Of a DNA stretch of 64,000 bases, positions 17,098 through 25,437 are shown one piece after another. The stretch is from Paenibacillus rhizovicinus (lineage in GTDB: Bacteria > Bacillota > Bacilli > Paenibacillales > Paenibacillaceae), in NCBI RefSeq assembly GCF_010365285.1, contig NZ_CP048286.1, forward strand, positions 6,312,001-6,376,000. The letters run 5' to 3'. Below the pieces are notes generated by a model. That model had not been told where the DNA came from. It worked only from the letters and a program-made list of their open reading frames with translations, and searched no databases. Within the stretch, counting starts at the first letter, position 1, and the number at the start of each line of letters is the position of its first letter. The translations under genes were made by a program, and so were the position numbers.

Positions 17098-17674
17098 TGA
17101 AGGAATAGATTGGACGAACCTGGCATATCTGCAATCCGGCCATGTCGTGCAGACTGAAGTGTTCGCATTGCTGACGAAGCATCGGATCATGGAGAAGCTG
17201 GCGATATACGATCCTGTGCTTGTCGGCACCGTGCCAATCGGCATTCAAACGGCTTCGAGCGATTTGGACATTATTTGCTGCGTCGCGGACTTCGATCGGT
17301 TTGAAGCGGACGCGAGGACGCTGTTCCATCGGGAAGCCGGATTCGTATGCAAGCGGTCGGAAGCTGCAGGGGACAGAAGTGAACGCATCACGGTCAATTT
17401 CATGGTGGAAAACTGGCCGATCGAGCTCTTCGGAGAGCGTCTTCCGGTGCGGCAACAGAACGGATTCCGTCATATGGTCATCGAATCGAGGCTGTTGGCC
17501 CTGTTTGGCGAAGCGTTCAGGGTTCGGGTTGTGCGGCTGAAGAACGAGGGCATGAAGACAGAACCGGCTTTTGCCCGGGTTTTGAGGATCGCGGGTGATC
17601 CTTACGGTGGGCTGCTCGCCCTTGAAACATGGAGCGATGAGAAATTGGAAGCGCTACTGACTAAGGAATCATAA
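17084..17674 (+). CDS. DUF4269 nucleotidyltransferase-fold protein
   Basis: 196 residues. The segment VGTVPIGIQTASSDLDIICC resembles the GS-x-DxD active-site strand of the nucleotidyltransferase superfamily. Further conserved parts are VNFMVENWPIELFGERLPVR, RHMVIESRLLALFGEAF and a C-terminal ALETWSDEKLEALL, matching DUF4269. It overlaps the APH-type gene by 14 nt. A kinase-fold plus nucleotidyltransferase-fold pair is reminiscent of small-molecule or drug-modifying enzymes, but no function is established. Confidence 0.8.
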   Translation: MRSFNEGIDWTNLAYLQSGHVVQTEVFALLTKHRIMEKLAIYDPVLVGTVPIGIQTASSDLDIICCVADFDRFEADARTLFHREAGFVCKRSEAAGDRSERITVNFMVENWPIELFGERLPVRQQNGFRHMVIESRLLALFGEAFRVRVVRLKNEGMKTEPAFARVLRIAGDPYGGLLALETWSDEKLEALLTKES

Positions 17675-17700
17675 AGATTCGTTTAAAATATCCTAAAGAA

Positions 17701-17743
17701 GCCTTTCTTCCTACTGTATCTACAGCAGGAAGAAAGGCTTTTT
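17701..17743 (+). terminator. Terminator after the DUF4269 gene
   Basis: Arms 17701-17718 and 17721-17738 pair over about 17 of 18 positions and are followed by five T. Confidence 0.9.
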
Positions 17744-18284
17744 AGCATGCGCGAAAGGGGACCAAGACGTTAATTTCACCCGGATCGTAGGCCGGGAGTA
17801 CCGAAGAGCGCCTGAAAACGGGCAATCGATCGCTTGCTGCCGACAGGCCGTCGCGATGCATCGCTGTACCTATGAAAATGCATTTTCGTACCGGAGACCT
17901 TGTTTCAGTTGCGGATGCGCAACTTTTGCGCCTCGTTGTATCGGGACTCCGCCGAGCGTGGAATTCCGGTCATCCCGCACGGGAGTAAGGGCGGCGGAAT
18001 TGTAAAATGTAAGTAAAGTGTAATACTTTTGACAGATTACTTACTTTTAGTTAGATGTCGGTTTTGGCATAGTTTTTCACGGAAAACACGAAATAAATGG
18101 TGATATATGGAAGTAAATATGGCGATTTTGTGAAAAAATGTAGGAAATACAGCATGCAAGCCCTTTGAAAACCACGAAAGGACACCTAATCGAAAATATA
18201 ACCTTCTTCCCTGATCACCCTTCCGGCATTGTGACATAATCTAATCGAGCTTCAAAACGACAACGTTTCCCATAGGAGAGATCC
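17744..18284. promoter_or_regulatory. Long AT-rich upstream region of the exopolysaccharide operon
   Basis: About 540 bp without a gene. It contains a perfect 14-bp palindrome GAAAATGCATTTTC (17874-17887), a short stem GTTGCG/CGCAAC followed by TTTT near 17930, and a markedly AT-rich stretch from about 18000. A sigma-A promoter (TTGACA 18029-18034, 17 bp, TAGATG 18052-18057) would give a leader of about 220 nt before the first gene. No known riboswitch consensus was recognised. Confidence 0.55.
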
Positions 18285-19064
18285 ATGATCGACATGCATT
18301 GTCATTTGCTGCCTGGGCTCGATGACGGCCCGGATCACCTGGAGGAAGCCGTGAATCTAGCACGATGCGCCGCAAGCGAGGGCGTAACCGCCATTATTGC
18401 AACGCCCCATTATCGTCGCGGCGTGTACGAGACGGATGCCGGCCAAGTCCGGCAAGCAGCGGAGCATCTAAGCGACGAGCTGCGCAGGCGGAGAATTCCG
18501 CTTCTCGTTCAAGCCGGTCAAGAAATTCGCGTCTACGACGAAATGGTTGCGGATCTTGAAGCCGGAAGATTGCTGCCGTTGGGCAATTCTTCTTACGTGC
18601 TGCTGGAGCTGCCTTCCGCGCGAATCCCGCTGCGGATTGAAGATACGCTTCATGAGCTTCGCATCGCGGGATGGACGCCGATTATCGCCCATCCGGAACG
18701 GAATGCGCAGATTGCCGCCGATCCCGATCAGCTTGTACGGCTGGCTGGCTTCGGAGCCGCGGCGCAATTGACGTCGCATTCCTTGACCGGACGATTCGGC
18801 AAGGCAATCAAAGCCGCCGCGCTCGAGCTTTGCAGAAGGAATCTGGTGCATACGATCGCGTCCGACGCGCACAACGGAACGACGAGGCCCTATGAGCTTC
18901 GCGCCGCGCACGACATCGTTACGGCTAAGCTTGGGCGGGATTTCGCAGCCTCTTACGAACGCAATGCCCGCGCCGTATGGCAGGATACGCCATTGGAGCA
19001 CGGCAAGCTGACGGAGCGCCGCAGCGCGGTTACCCGACTGCTCGCCAAATGGTCGCCATTTTGA
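18285..19064 (+). CDS. CpsB/CapC-type protein-tyrosine phosphatase (PHP fold, YwqE-like)
   Basis: 259 residues. The manganese-dependent PHP-fold phosphatase removes phosphate from the tyrosine tail of the BY-kinase and so sets polysaccharide chain length. Motifs are IDMHCHLLPGLDDGPDHLEE at the N-terminus (metal His residues), ATPHYRRGVY, IIAHPERN and the C-terminal ASDAHN. RBS TAGGAGAG precedes ATG 18285. It is the first gene of the polysaccharide locus, 33 bp before the Wzz-like gene. Confidence 0.92.
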   Translation: MIDMHCHLLPGLDDGPDHLEEAVNLARCAASEGVTAIIATPHYRRGVYETDAGQVRQAAEHLSDELRRRRIPLLVQAGQEIRVYDEMVADLEAGRLLPLGNSSYVLLELPSARIPLRIEDTLHELRIAGWTPIIAHPERNAQIAADPDQLVRLAGFGAAAQLTSHSLTGRFGKAIKAAALELCRRNLVHTIASDAHNGTTRPYELRAAHDIVTAKLGRDFAASYERNARAVWQDTPLEHGKLTERRSAVTRLLAKWSPF

Positions 19065-19097
19065 ACATTCAACATTTAGGACGGAGGGATCCATCTC

Positions 19098-19853
19098 TTG
19101 AGCATCGATCTGGATTTGCGGCATTATTTGTCCATCATTCGCAAGCGGGTGTGGCTGCTGATCGCCATCGTCATTCTAAGCACGACCGTTACGGGCGTCG
19201 TCAGCTACAAGTATTTGCAGCCCGTCTATCAGGCTTACACGAAGCTGATCGTCAATTCGGCGAACGACAAGCCGGGCATGGTCCAGCTGGACCTGAACGC
19301 CATCAACACGAACATCAGTCTCATCAACACCTACAAGGAAATCATTCGTACGCCGGCCATCATGGACAAGGTCGTCGCCCAGCATCCCGAATTCAAAGTA
19401 ACGACGGACGAGCTGATGCGCAACATTAATTTCACGTCGGTTAACGGTACGCAGGTCGTGACGCTGTCTTATCCAAGCACGAATTACAAAGCGGCGGCGC
19501 GCATCGTTAATGCGATCTCGGAAGTGTTCCAAGCGCAAATCCCGAACATCATGAAAGTCGATAACGTGTATCTGCTTCATATGGCGAACGAGAACAAGCA
19601 GCCTGCGCCGATCAAACCGAACCCGAAGCTGAATATGGCGATTATGTTCGTCCTCTCTTTCATGTTCGGCATCGGACTTGTCCTGCTCTTGGATTACTTC
19701 GATGATCGGATCAAATCGGAAGCCGACGTGGAACGGTATTTGGGCCTGCCGACGCTCGTGCAAATTCCGTCCATTCGCCAAGTGGATCTGCGCGGCGCGC
19801 AGAAGACGAAAACGACAGCGAAAGCGGGTGAACAATCACGTGCAGCCAACTAA
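19098..19853 (+). CDS. Wzz-like chain-length determinant / BY-kinase activator (YveK/CapA type)
   Basis: 251 residues from TTG 19098 (GGAGGG 9 nt upstream). The Wzz domain follows the start (LRHYLSIIRKRVWLLIAIVI). Two membrane helices, about 20-40 and 172-195 (NMAIMFVLSFMFGIGLVLLL), flank an extracellular loop. The C-terminal cytoplasmic tail (RYLGLPTLVQIPSIRQVDLR) is the part that activates the kinase in Firmicutes. It lacks the Pro-rich spacer of enterobacterial Wzz. It is coupled to the kinase gene, which starts inside its end. Confidence 0.9.
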   Translation: MSIDLDLRHYLSIIRKRVWLLIAIVILSTTVTGVVSYKYLQPVYQAYTKLIVNSANDKPGMVQLDLNAINTNISLINTYKEIIRTPAIMDKVVAQHPEFKVTTDELMRNINFTSVNGTQVVTLSYPSTNYKAAARIVNAISEVFQAQIPNIMKVDNVYLLHMANENKQPAPIKPNPKLNMAIMFVLSFMFGIGLVLLLDYFDDRIKSEADVERYLGLPTLVQIPSIRQVDLRGAQKTKTTAKAGEQSRAAN

Positions 19854-20544
19854 TCAATTCAGCGTCTCGAACACGAGACCGATCATTACGGATTTGAATC
19901 CGTTGTCTCCGATCTCGGAAGCGTACCGCACGCTTCGCACGAATTTGCAGTATGCCGGAGTAGACCGCTCGCTCCAGCTGCTCATGGTCACGTCGGCAAG
20001 TCCGCGGGAAGGGAAGACGACGACGATCAACAACCTGGCCGCCGCATACGCCCAAGCCGACAAATCAGTGCTGCTCATCGATGCGGATTTGCGCAAGCCG
20101 ACGGCTCATCAGACCTTTCAGCTTTCCAACCGCTGCGGCCTGACCCATGTGCTTGCGGGAAATGCTTCGGCCCGCGAAGCGGTGAAAGAAACGCATATCC
20201 GAAACTTGAGCGTCATGCCGTCGGGTTCGATTCCGCCGAATCCGTCCGAGCTGCTGGCCTCGCGCAAAATGGACCTGCTGCTCGACGAGCTGCGTCAAAT
20301 GTTCGATCTCGTGCTGATCGATACGCCGCCCGTGCTCGCCGTCAGCGATGCGCAGATCATGGCTTCCCGCTGCGACGGCGTTCTGCTCGTCATCAACGCG
20401 AAGAGCGTGAAGCGTCAGCATGCGCTGAAAGCGCGCGACGCGCTTCATTTCGTGCAGGCCAAAATCGTCGGCGTGGCCATGAATCAAACGGCTGCCAGCG
20501 AGCTAAATGGCTATTATTCCTACATGCAGGCTTCGGCCGAATAA
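19828..20544 (+). CDS. BY-type tyrosine kinase (CpsD/CapB/YwqD type)
   Basis: About 238 residues from GTG 19828 (GTG 19840 is also possible), overlapping the end of the Wzz-like gene. The Walker A loop is SASPREGKTTTINNLA, Walker A' is VLLIDADLRKP and Walker B is LVLIDTPPVLAVSD. The C-terminus has the autophosphorylated tyrosine cluster NGYYSYMQASAE. The kinase works with the upstream activator and phosphatase to control polymer length and export. The N-terminus contains EAYRTLRTNLQY, the typical start of the kinase domain. Confidence 0.92.
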   Translation: MNNHVQPTNQFSVSNTRPIITDLNPLSPISEAYRTLRTNLQYAGVDRSLQLLMVTSASPREGKTTTINNLAAAYAQADKSVLLIDADLRKPTAHQTFQLSNRCGLTHVLAGNASAREAVKETHIRNLSVMPSGSIPPNPSELLASRKMDLLLDELRQMFDLVLIDTPPVLAVSDAQIMASRCDGVLLVINAKSVKRQHALKARDALHFVQAKIVGVAMNQTAASELNGYYSYMQASAE

Positions 20545-20566
20545 TATCGAGGAGGTAGTGACAGAA

Positions 20567-22390
20567 ATGATTTCCGCTTATCGGACGCATTTATTGATCG
20601 CGCTTGATTTATCCGCCATCGTGCTCAGCTTGACATGCGCTTTCCTGCTGCAGACGGGTAATCCTCTGGAAACATACGGCAGCACCATGCCGCTGCTGTA
20701 TCTGCTGCTCGCCGGCGGACTCGGCATGCTGTGCATGTTCCGCTTCAAGCTGCACCGCCGGATCTGGCAGTACGCCGGCGTCGGCGAATTGATGGCGATT
20801 CTGACCGCAGCCGCCGTAACGGGCATCGTCCCGTTCCTGCTCGTCAACGCCCTGTACGGCTGGAAGCTGCCGAACTTGCTCCTGCTGCATCACTTGACCG
20901 CCATGATTTTCCTGATGGCCGGTCCTCGTCTGATGTGGCGCGCCTTCTGCGATCGTTTCGGCACGCGCTGCCGCAAAGACAGCAAACGCGCCTTGATTAT
21001 CGGCGCCGGCAGCTGCGGCTCGCTGATCGCGAAGGAGCTCCTGCAGAACGAGATCGCGCGCACGGTACCTGTCGGCTTCATCGACGACGATCCCTATAAA
21101 CGCAGGCTCTCGCTATACGGGTTACCTGTCTTCGGCAGCCGCTCCGACATTGCGAAAGTCACGGAACGGGAAGCGATCGATGAAATCATTATCGCCATGC
21201 CGTCCGCGTCCAAAGCGCAAATTTCCGCGGTCATCAATGTATGCAAAGGGACGAAGGCCCGTCTGAAAATCGTGCCGGATTTGAACGAAATCATGCAAGG
21301 CCGAGGCAGCGCATCCCGCGTTCGGGACGTATCGGTAGAGGACTTGCTCGGCCGGGATCCGATTCGCACGGACCTCGAGCATATCGCCAATTACGTGGAA
21401 GGCAAAACGGTGCTCGTTACCGGTGCCGGCGGCTCCATCGGTTCGGAGCTTTGCCGCCAGATTGCTCCGTTCGCGCCGAAGAAGCTGCTGCTGCTCGGCC
21501 ACGGGGAGAACAGCATCTACTCCATCGAGATGGAGCTGCTCTCGACCTTCCCCGGGCTCGTGATCGAGACGGTCATCGCCGACGTGCAGGACCGCAAGCG
21601 GATGGAGGATGTATTCGCGAAGCATTTGCCGCAGGTCGTATTCCACGCTGCGGCGCATAAGCATGTGCCGCTGATGGAACGGAATCCGTCCGAGGCGATC
21701 AAGAACAACGTGTTCGGCACGAAGAACGTCGCCGAATGCGCGGACCAATTCGGCGCCGAACGCTTCGTCTTCATCTCCACCGACAAGGCCGTCAACCCGA
21801 CGAGCATCATGGGCACGACGAAGCGGATCGCGGAAATGTACATTCAAAGCTTGGACAAGCACAGCGCGACCAAATACGTGGCCGTCCGTTTCGGCAACGT
21901 GCTCGGCAGCCGGGGCAGCGTCATTCCGCGCTTCAAGGATCAAATCCTGAAGGGCGGGCCCGTCACGGTAACCCATCCCGAGATGGTTCGGTATTTCATG
22001 ACGATTCCGGAGGCCGTCCAGCTCGTCATCCAAGCCGGCGCGTTTGCGCAAGGCGGCGAAATCTTCATCCTCGACATGGGCAAGCCGGTCAAAATCTACG
22101 ATCTGGCTGCAGACTTGATCCGCCTGTCGGGCTTCGAGCCGCATGTCGACATCGATATTCAATTCAGCGGCATTCGCGAAGGCGAGAAGCTGTACGAAGA
22201 GCTGCTTACCAGCGAGGAAGGCCTGTCGTCCACGAAGCATGACCGGATCTTCATCGGGAAGCCGATGCTGATCAACCGCTCGGAGCTCGAATTCGAGATC
22301 CGCAAGCTGGAGCAGGTGCTCGGCCGCCAGCCTTCCGAAATCCGCGCGGTGCTGAAGCATCTCGTGCCTTCGTACAGCAACGCTTCATAG
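20567..22390 (+). CDS. Nucleotide-sugar 4,6-dehydratase (PglF/EpsC/CapD type)
   Basis: 607 residues from ATG 20567 (GAGGAGG upstream). The first 110 residues hold about four membrane helices. A CoA-binding-like Rossmann domain follows (ALIIGAGSCGSLIAKELL), then the SDR dehydratase domain from about residue 280 (VLVTGAGGSIGSELC; STDKAVNPTSIMGTTKR). The catalytic Tyr of SDR enzymes is replaced by Met in SIMGTTK, as in PglF, FlaA1 and CapD. It converts UDP-GlcNAc to the UDP-4-keto-6-deoxy sugar. Aminotransferase and PglD-type acetyltransferase genes later in the locus complete a bacillosamine-type route. Confidence 0.92.
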   Translation: MISAYRTHLLIALDLSAIVLSLTCAFLLQTGNPLETYGSTMPLLYLLLAGGLGMLCMFRFKLHRRIWQYAGVGELMAILTAAAVTGIVPFLLVNALYGWKLPNLLLLHHLTAMIFLMAGPRLMWRAFCDRFGTRCRKDSKRALIIGAGSCGSLIAKELLQNEIARTVPVGFIDDDPYKRRLSLYGLPVFGSRSDIAKVTEREAIDEIIIAMPSASKAQISAVINVCKGTKARLKIVPDLNEIMQGRGSASRVRDVSVEDLLGRDPIRTDLEHIANYVEGKTVLVTGAGGSIGSELCRQIAPFAPKKLLLLGHGENSIYSIEMELLSTFPGLVIETVIADVQDRKRMEDVFAKHLPQVVFHAAAHKHVPLMERNPSEAIKNNVFGTKNVAECADQFGAERFVFISTDKAVNPTSIMGTTKRIAEMYIQSLDKHSATKYVAVRFGNVLGSRGSVIPRFKDQILKGGPVTVTHPEMVRYFMTIPEAVQLVIQAGAFAQGGEIFILDMGKPVKIYDLAADLIRLSGFEPHVDIDIQFSGIREGEKLYEELLTSEEGLSSTKHDRIFIGKPMLINRSELEFEIRKLEQVLGRQPSEIRAVLKHLVPSYSNAS

Positions 22391-22410
22391 CGCATCGCCA
22401 CGGCGAGCAA

Positions 22411-22559
22411 AGTCTTATTACGCGGAGCTACTTGATACGAAGCTTCATAATAAAAGCTCCATAATTCAAAGCTTCATAATTCAAAGCTGCATAATAAATC
22501 GGTTCATAATAAAAAGTTTCATGGCACATAGCGACATTGCGCAAAGCAACGCTGCTTAA
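22411..22559. repeat. Degenerate 15-bp tandem repeat
   Basis: Ten consecutive units start at 22411, 22426, 22441, 22455, 22470, 22485, 22500, 22515, 22530 and 22545. All are 15 bp except the third (14 bp). The central consensus is AGCTTCATAATNNAA; outer units have drifted. It fills the gap between the PglF-type dehydratase and the flippase gene. Confidence 0.8.
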
Positions 22560-22638
22560 GACAGGCTTGCCGAGGATGCGGGCTTCGGCTCCGCGGCTTC
22601 GGCCGGTGCTAACAATCGCAAGGGTGGTCGTACACGAC

Positions 22639-23994
22639 ATGGCAAACGCGCAACAGCTGGCGGCAGCGCCCTCCGCAGCTCCATCGGCGGCGAAGGCGCT
22701 CGCCAAGGGCGGCAGCCTTACGTTTCTTATCAATGTCAGCGGCATGGGACTTGCGCTGCTGATGCAAATCGTTCTTGCCCGCCTGCTCGGCGCGGCGGGA
22801 TACGGCACCTTCGCTTATGTAACGACGGTGACGACGTTCATGATTTTCCCTGCGAAGCTCGGCTTCGACACGACGATCGTGAAGCTGGTGTCCTCCTATA
22901 AGGCCAAAGACAACTGGCCTTTGATCAAAGGATTGATCCAGCGCTCCAATCAAATCGGTTTCGTCCTGTCGCTGATCGTCATGGCCGTCGGCTTGACGGT
23001 CGTCGCGTTCCGCAGCGGGGGCATGACCGAGTCGCAGATCGTATGCTACGCGGCGGGGATGGTCACCATTCCGCTGCTGACGCTGGCGACGCTGCGGCAG
23101 AGCGCCCTGCAGGCGCTGAAGGATGTGCTCTACGCGCAGATGCCGGAGAAAATCATCCGTCCGGTCTTGACGATCGGCCTGCTGGCGCTCGCCGTGCCGC
23201 TGGTCGGCGGCAAAGCCGACGCGGGTCTGGCGATGATCTGCTTCGCGGCGGCGCTGGCCGTCTCGTATATCATCGGCGCGGTCGTGCTGAAGCGGCGGAT
23301 CGGCCAGAAACTGAAGACCGTCGAACCGCAGTACGAGACGCGGGAATGGACGCGGCTCTCGCTGTCGCTCATGGTGAATGCGGGCATGTACCTCATTCTG
23401 GGGCAGCTGAACGTCCTGCTCATGGGCGCGATGGACAGCGAGACGGCGTCCGGATACTTCTCCGCCGCCGTGCGCCTCGCGACACTCGTCGCCTTCGCGC
23501 GGACGGCGATCAACATGACGGCGGCGCCGCTGCTGTCGGAGACGTACGCGAAAGGCGACCGCGAGCAGCTGCAGCAAGTGTGCACGACCTCGGGACGGGC
23601 GGGCTTCACGTTCGCCGTTGTCGTATGCGCGGTGTTCGCCATCGGCGGCAAGCCGATTCTGTCGCTGTTCGGAGCAGGCTTCACGGACGCGTATCCCGCG
23701 CTGCTGCTCATGTCGCTCGGACAGCTGTTCGGCGCCTACTGCGGCCAGAACGGCACGCTCGCTACGATGGCCGGTTCGCATAACTTGCTGACCCGGGTGC
23801 TCGCGGGCTCCACGGTATTGAATATCGTGATGAGCGCGGCGCTTATTCCATGGATCGGCATGACGGGCGCAGGGCTTGCCGCCTGCTGCTCGACGGTTTG
23901 CTGGAACGGCATCATGGCCGTCGTCGTCGTACGGAAATACGGCATCATTACGCCGGTTTGGCTTCCGGTTCTCGGATCCAAACGAAAGAAATAA
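22639..23994 (+). CDS. Oligosaccharide flippase (Wzx-like, MATE/MVF superfamily)
   Basis: 451 residues from ATG 22639; the upstream RBS (AAGGGTGG, about 11 nt away) is weak, and frames open further upstream. About 12-14 membrane helices are predicted. The N-terminal helix GSLTFLINVSGMGLALLMQI followed by VLARLLGAAGYGTFAYV is typical of polysaccharide flippases, and the C-terminus has the polysaccharide biosynthesis C-terminal domain. It would move the lipid-linked repeat unit across the membrane. The gene follows a 248-bp gap filled with the 15-bp repeats. Confidence 0.88.
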   Translation: MANAQQLAAAPSAAPSAAKALAKGGSLTFLINVSGMGLALLMQIVLARLLGAAGYGTFAYVTTVTTFMIFPAKLGFDTTIVKLVSSYKAKDNWPLIKGLIQRSNQIGFVLSLIVMAVGLTVVAFRSGGMTESQIVCYAAGMVTIPLLTLATLRQSALQALKDVLYAQMPEKIIRPVLTIGLLALAVPLVGGKADAGLAMICFAAALAVSYIIGAVVLKRRIGQKLKTVEPQYETREWTRLSLSLMVNAGMYLILGQLNVLLMGAMDSETASGYFSAAVRLATLVAFARTAINMTAAPLLSETYAKGDREQLQQVCTTSGRAGFTFAVVVCAVFAIGGKPILSLFGAGFTDAYPALLLMSLGQLFGAYCGQNGTLATMAGSHNLLTRVLAGSTVLNIVMSAALIPWIGMTGAGLAACCSTVCWNGIMAVVVVRKYGIITPVWLPVLGSKRKK

Positions 23995-24012
23995 AGAGGA
24001 GCTGACGTTATC

Positions 24013-25437
24013 ATGGCCACTGTTCTACTCGCCGGCGTGCCTAAATCGCCGAATTTGGGTGATGGCCTGATCGCCAGGACGCTTACCCATATTATTCACA
24101 TGCACGGCTCGCACAAGGTCATCCATTTTGACATTACGCAAGGCGAAGTAGAGGAAGGCATAGCTGAACGCGCGGCTCAGCCAAGCTTGCCGCGCATCAA
24201 CGATGCGGGCTTGAAGAAGCGGGCGACGCCCGACAGTCTGCGGATGATGAAAGCTTATTGGATTCACCGCAAGAAAGACGCTACCGTGGGCGAACCGCTC
24301 AAGGAGCTCGTCGCCCAAAGCGACGCGGTGTTCTTGGGCGGCGGTCATCTGCTGATCGATACGTACCTGACCTTCCCGCTCGCGGTCAAACGGGTAGCGG
24401 ATGAAGCGCGCAGGCAGCGCAAACCGCTGCACATCGTGCTCGTCGGAGCGCGGGGGCCTTGGAGCTCGCCGGCCCGCCACTGGTTCCGCCGCGCCTGCAA
24501 GTACGCGACGACGATTACGCTGCGGGACGAGGAATCGCGGAAGTTTCTGCTGGACAAGGACCCGTCGCTCGCGGGCAAAACCTTCGCGCTCAGCGATCCT
24601 GCGTTATTCACGCGGGAAACGTTCGAGGCTGCGCTGAGCGGCGTGCGCGAAGCTGCCGCGGCTGCGGATCGTGAATTCGGCAGCGTGCCGGCGTACGGGG
24701 CATCCGGTCGCGGGAAGGGAAGCAGGCGGTCTGCAGCTTCCTCAAGCGCGGCCGCTTCCCCGGCCGCGGCATCTGCCGGACGCCGGGCATCCGCGCTGTT
24801 CGATGCCAACGCGGTTGACGCTGATGCCGGCGGACGGGTTTCGGCTTACCGGAGCAATCCTGGCGGCATCCGCGTCGTTGCTTCCGCAACCGCCGAACGC
24901 CGCATCGTCGGCCTCGGCATCATGGACCCGAACGAGCTGAAGCGCGCTTCCGAACATCGCTGGGAACGCGAGACCTGCGCGGATTGGTGGCGGGACGCAG
25001 CGGCGACGCTGCTCGCGCAAGACTGCGAAGTCCGCGTATTCACGAACGGCGCGGCGACGGACAACGGCTTCGTCGAGGAATACGTCAAGCCGCGCTGCGA
25101 AGGGCTGCCGCATGTGAGCTTCTACCCGTATCCGTCCACCGTGGACGCGCTCTACCGGCAGATCGCGGAATGCGACGCCGTCATCGCGCAAAGGCTGCAT
25201 GCCTGCCTGCCGTCGGCCGCGATGCTGAAGCCGACCTACGCGATCGTGTGGGACAAGAAGCTGAGCGATATTTTCACCGACTTGGGACTTGCCGACAAGC
25301 TTGTGGATTTCCGCATTCCGGCGGCGCAGGCGGTCGCGGCCATGAAGTTGACGGCGGATCCGAATCAGGCGTTCATCCACACGATGCAGCGCAAGAAGAA
25401 GGAAATTTACGAACAGATCGGGAGAATGCTGCCATGA
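24013..25437 (+). CDS. Polysaccharide pyruvyl transferase family protein
   Basis: 474 residues. The family adds ketal pyruvate to sugars of surface polymers, giving negative charge. Features are SPNLGDGLIARTL near the N-terminus, FLGGGHLLIDTYLTFPLAVK, VLVGARGPWSSP and the C-terminal VIAQRLHACLPSAAMLKPTY. Residues about 210-294 form an Ala/Ser/Arg-rich low-complexity insertion between the two halves of the fold. RBS AAGAGGAG precedes ATG 24013. The next gene overlaps by ATGA. Confidence 0.88.
   Translation: MATVLLAGVPKSPNLGDGLIARTLTHIIHMHGSHKVIHFDITQGEVEEGIAERAAQPSLPRINDAGLKKRATPDSLRMMKAYWIHRKKDATVGEPLKELVAQSDAVFLGGGHLLIDTYLTFPLAVKRVADEARRQRKPLHIVLVGARGPWSSPARHWFRRACKYATTITLRDEESRKFLLDKDPSLAGKTFALSDPALFTRETFEAALSGVREAAAAADREFGSVPAYGASGRGKGSRRSAASSSAAASPAAASAGRRASALFDANAVDADAGGRVSAYRSNPGGIRVVASATAERRIVGLGIMDPNELKRASEHRWERETCADWWRDAAATLLAQDCEVRVFTNGAATDNGFVEEYVKPRCEGLPHVSFYPYPSTVDALYRQIAECDAVIAQRLHACLPSAAMLKPTYAIVWDKKLSDIFTDLGLADKLVDFRIPAAQAVAAMKLTADPNQAFIHTMQRKKKEIYEQIGRMLP

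Noticed and set aside
20545..20566. EAR-type antitermination RNA between the BY-kinase and dehydratase genes, as in B. subtilis eps
   Set aside because: Only 22 bp separate the genes here, too short for an EAR element. I could not recognise one in the operon leader either.
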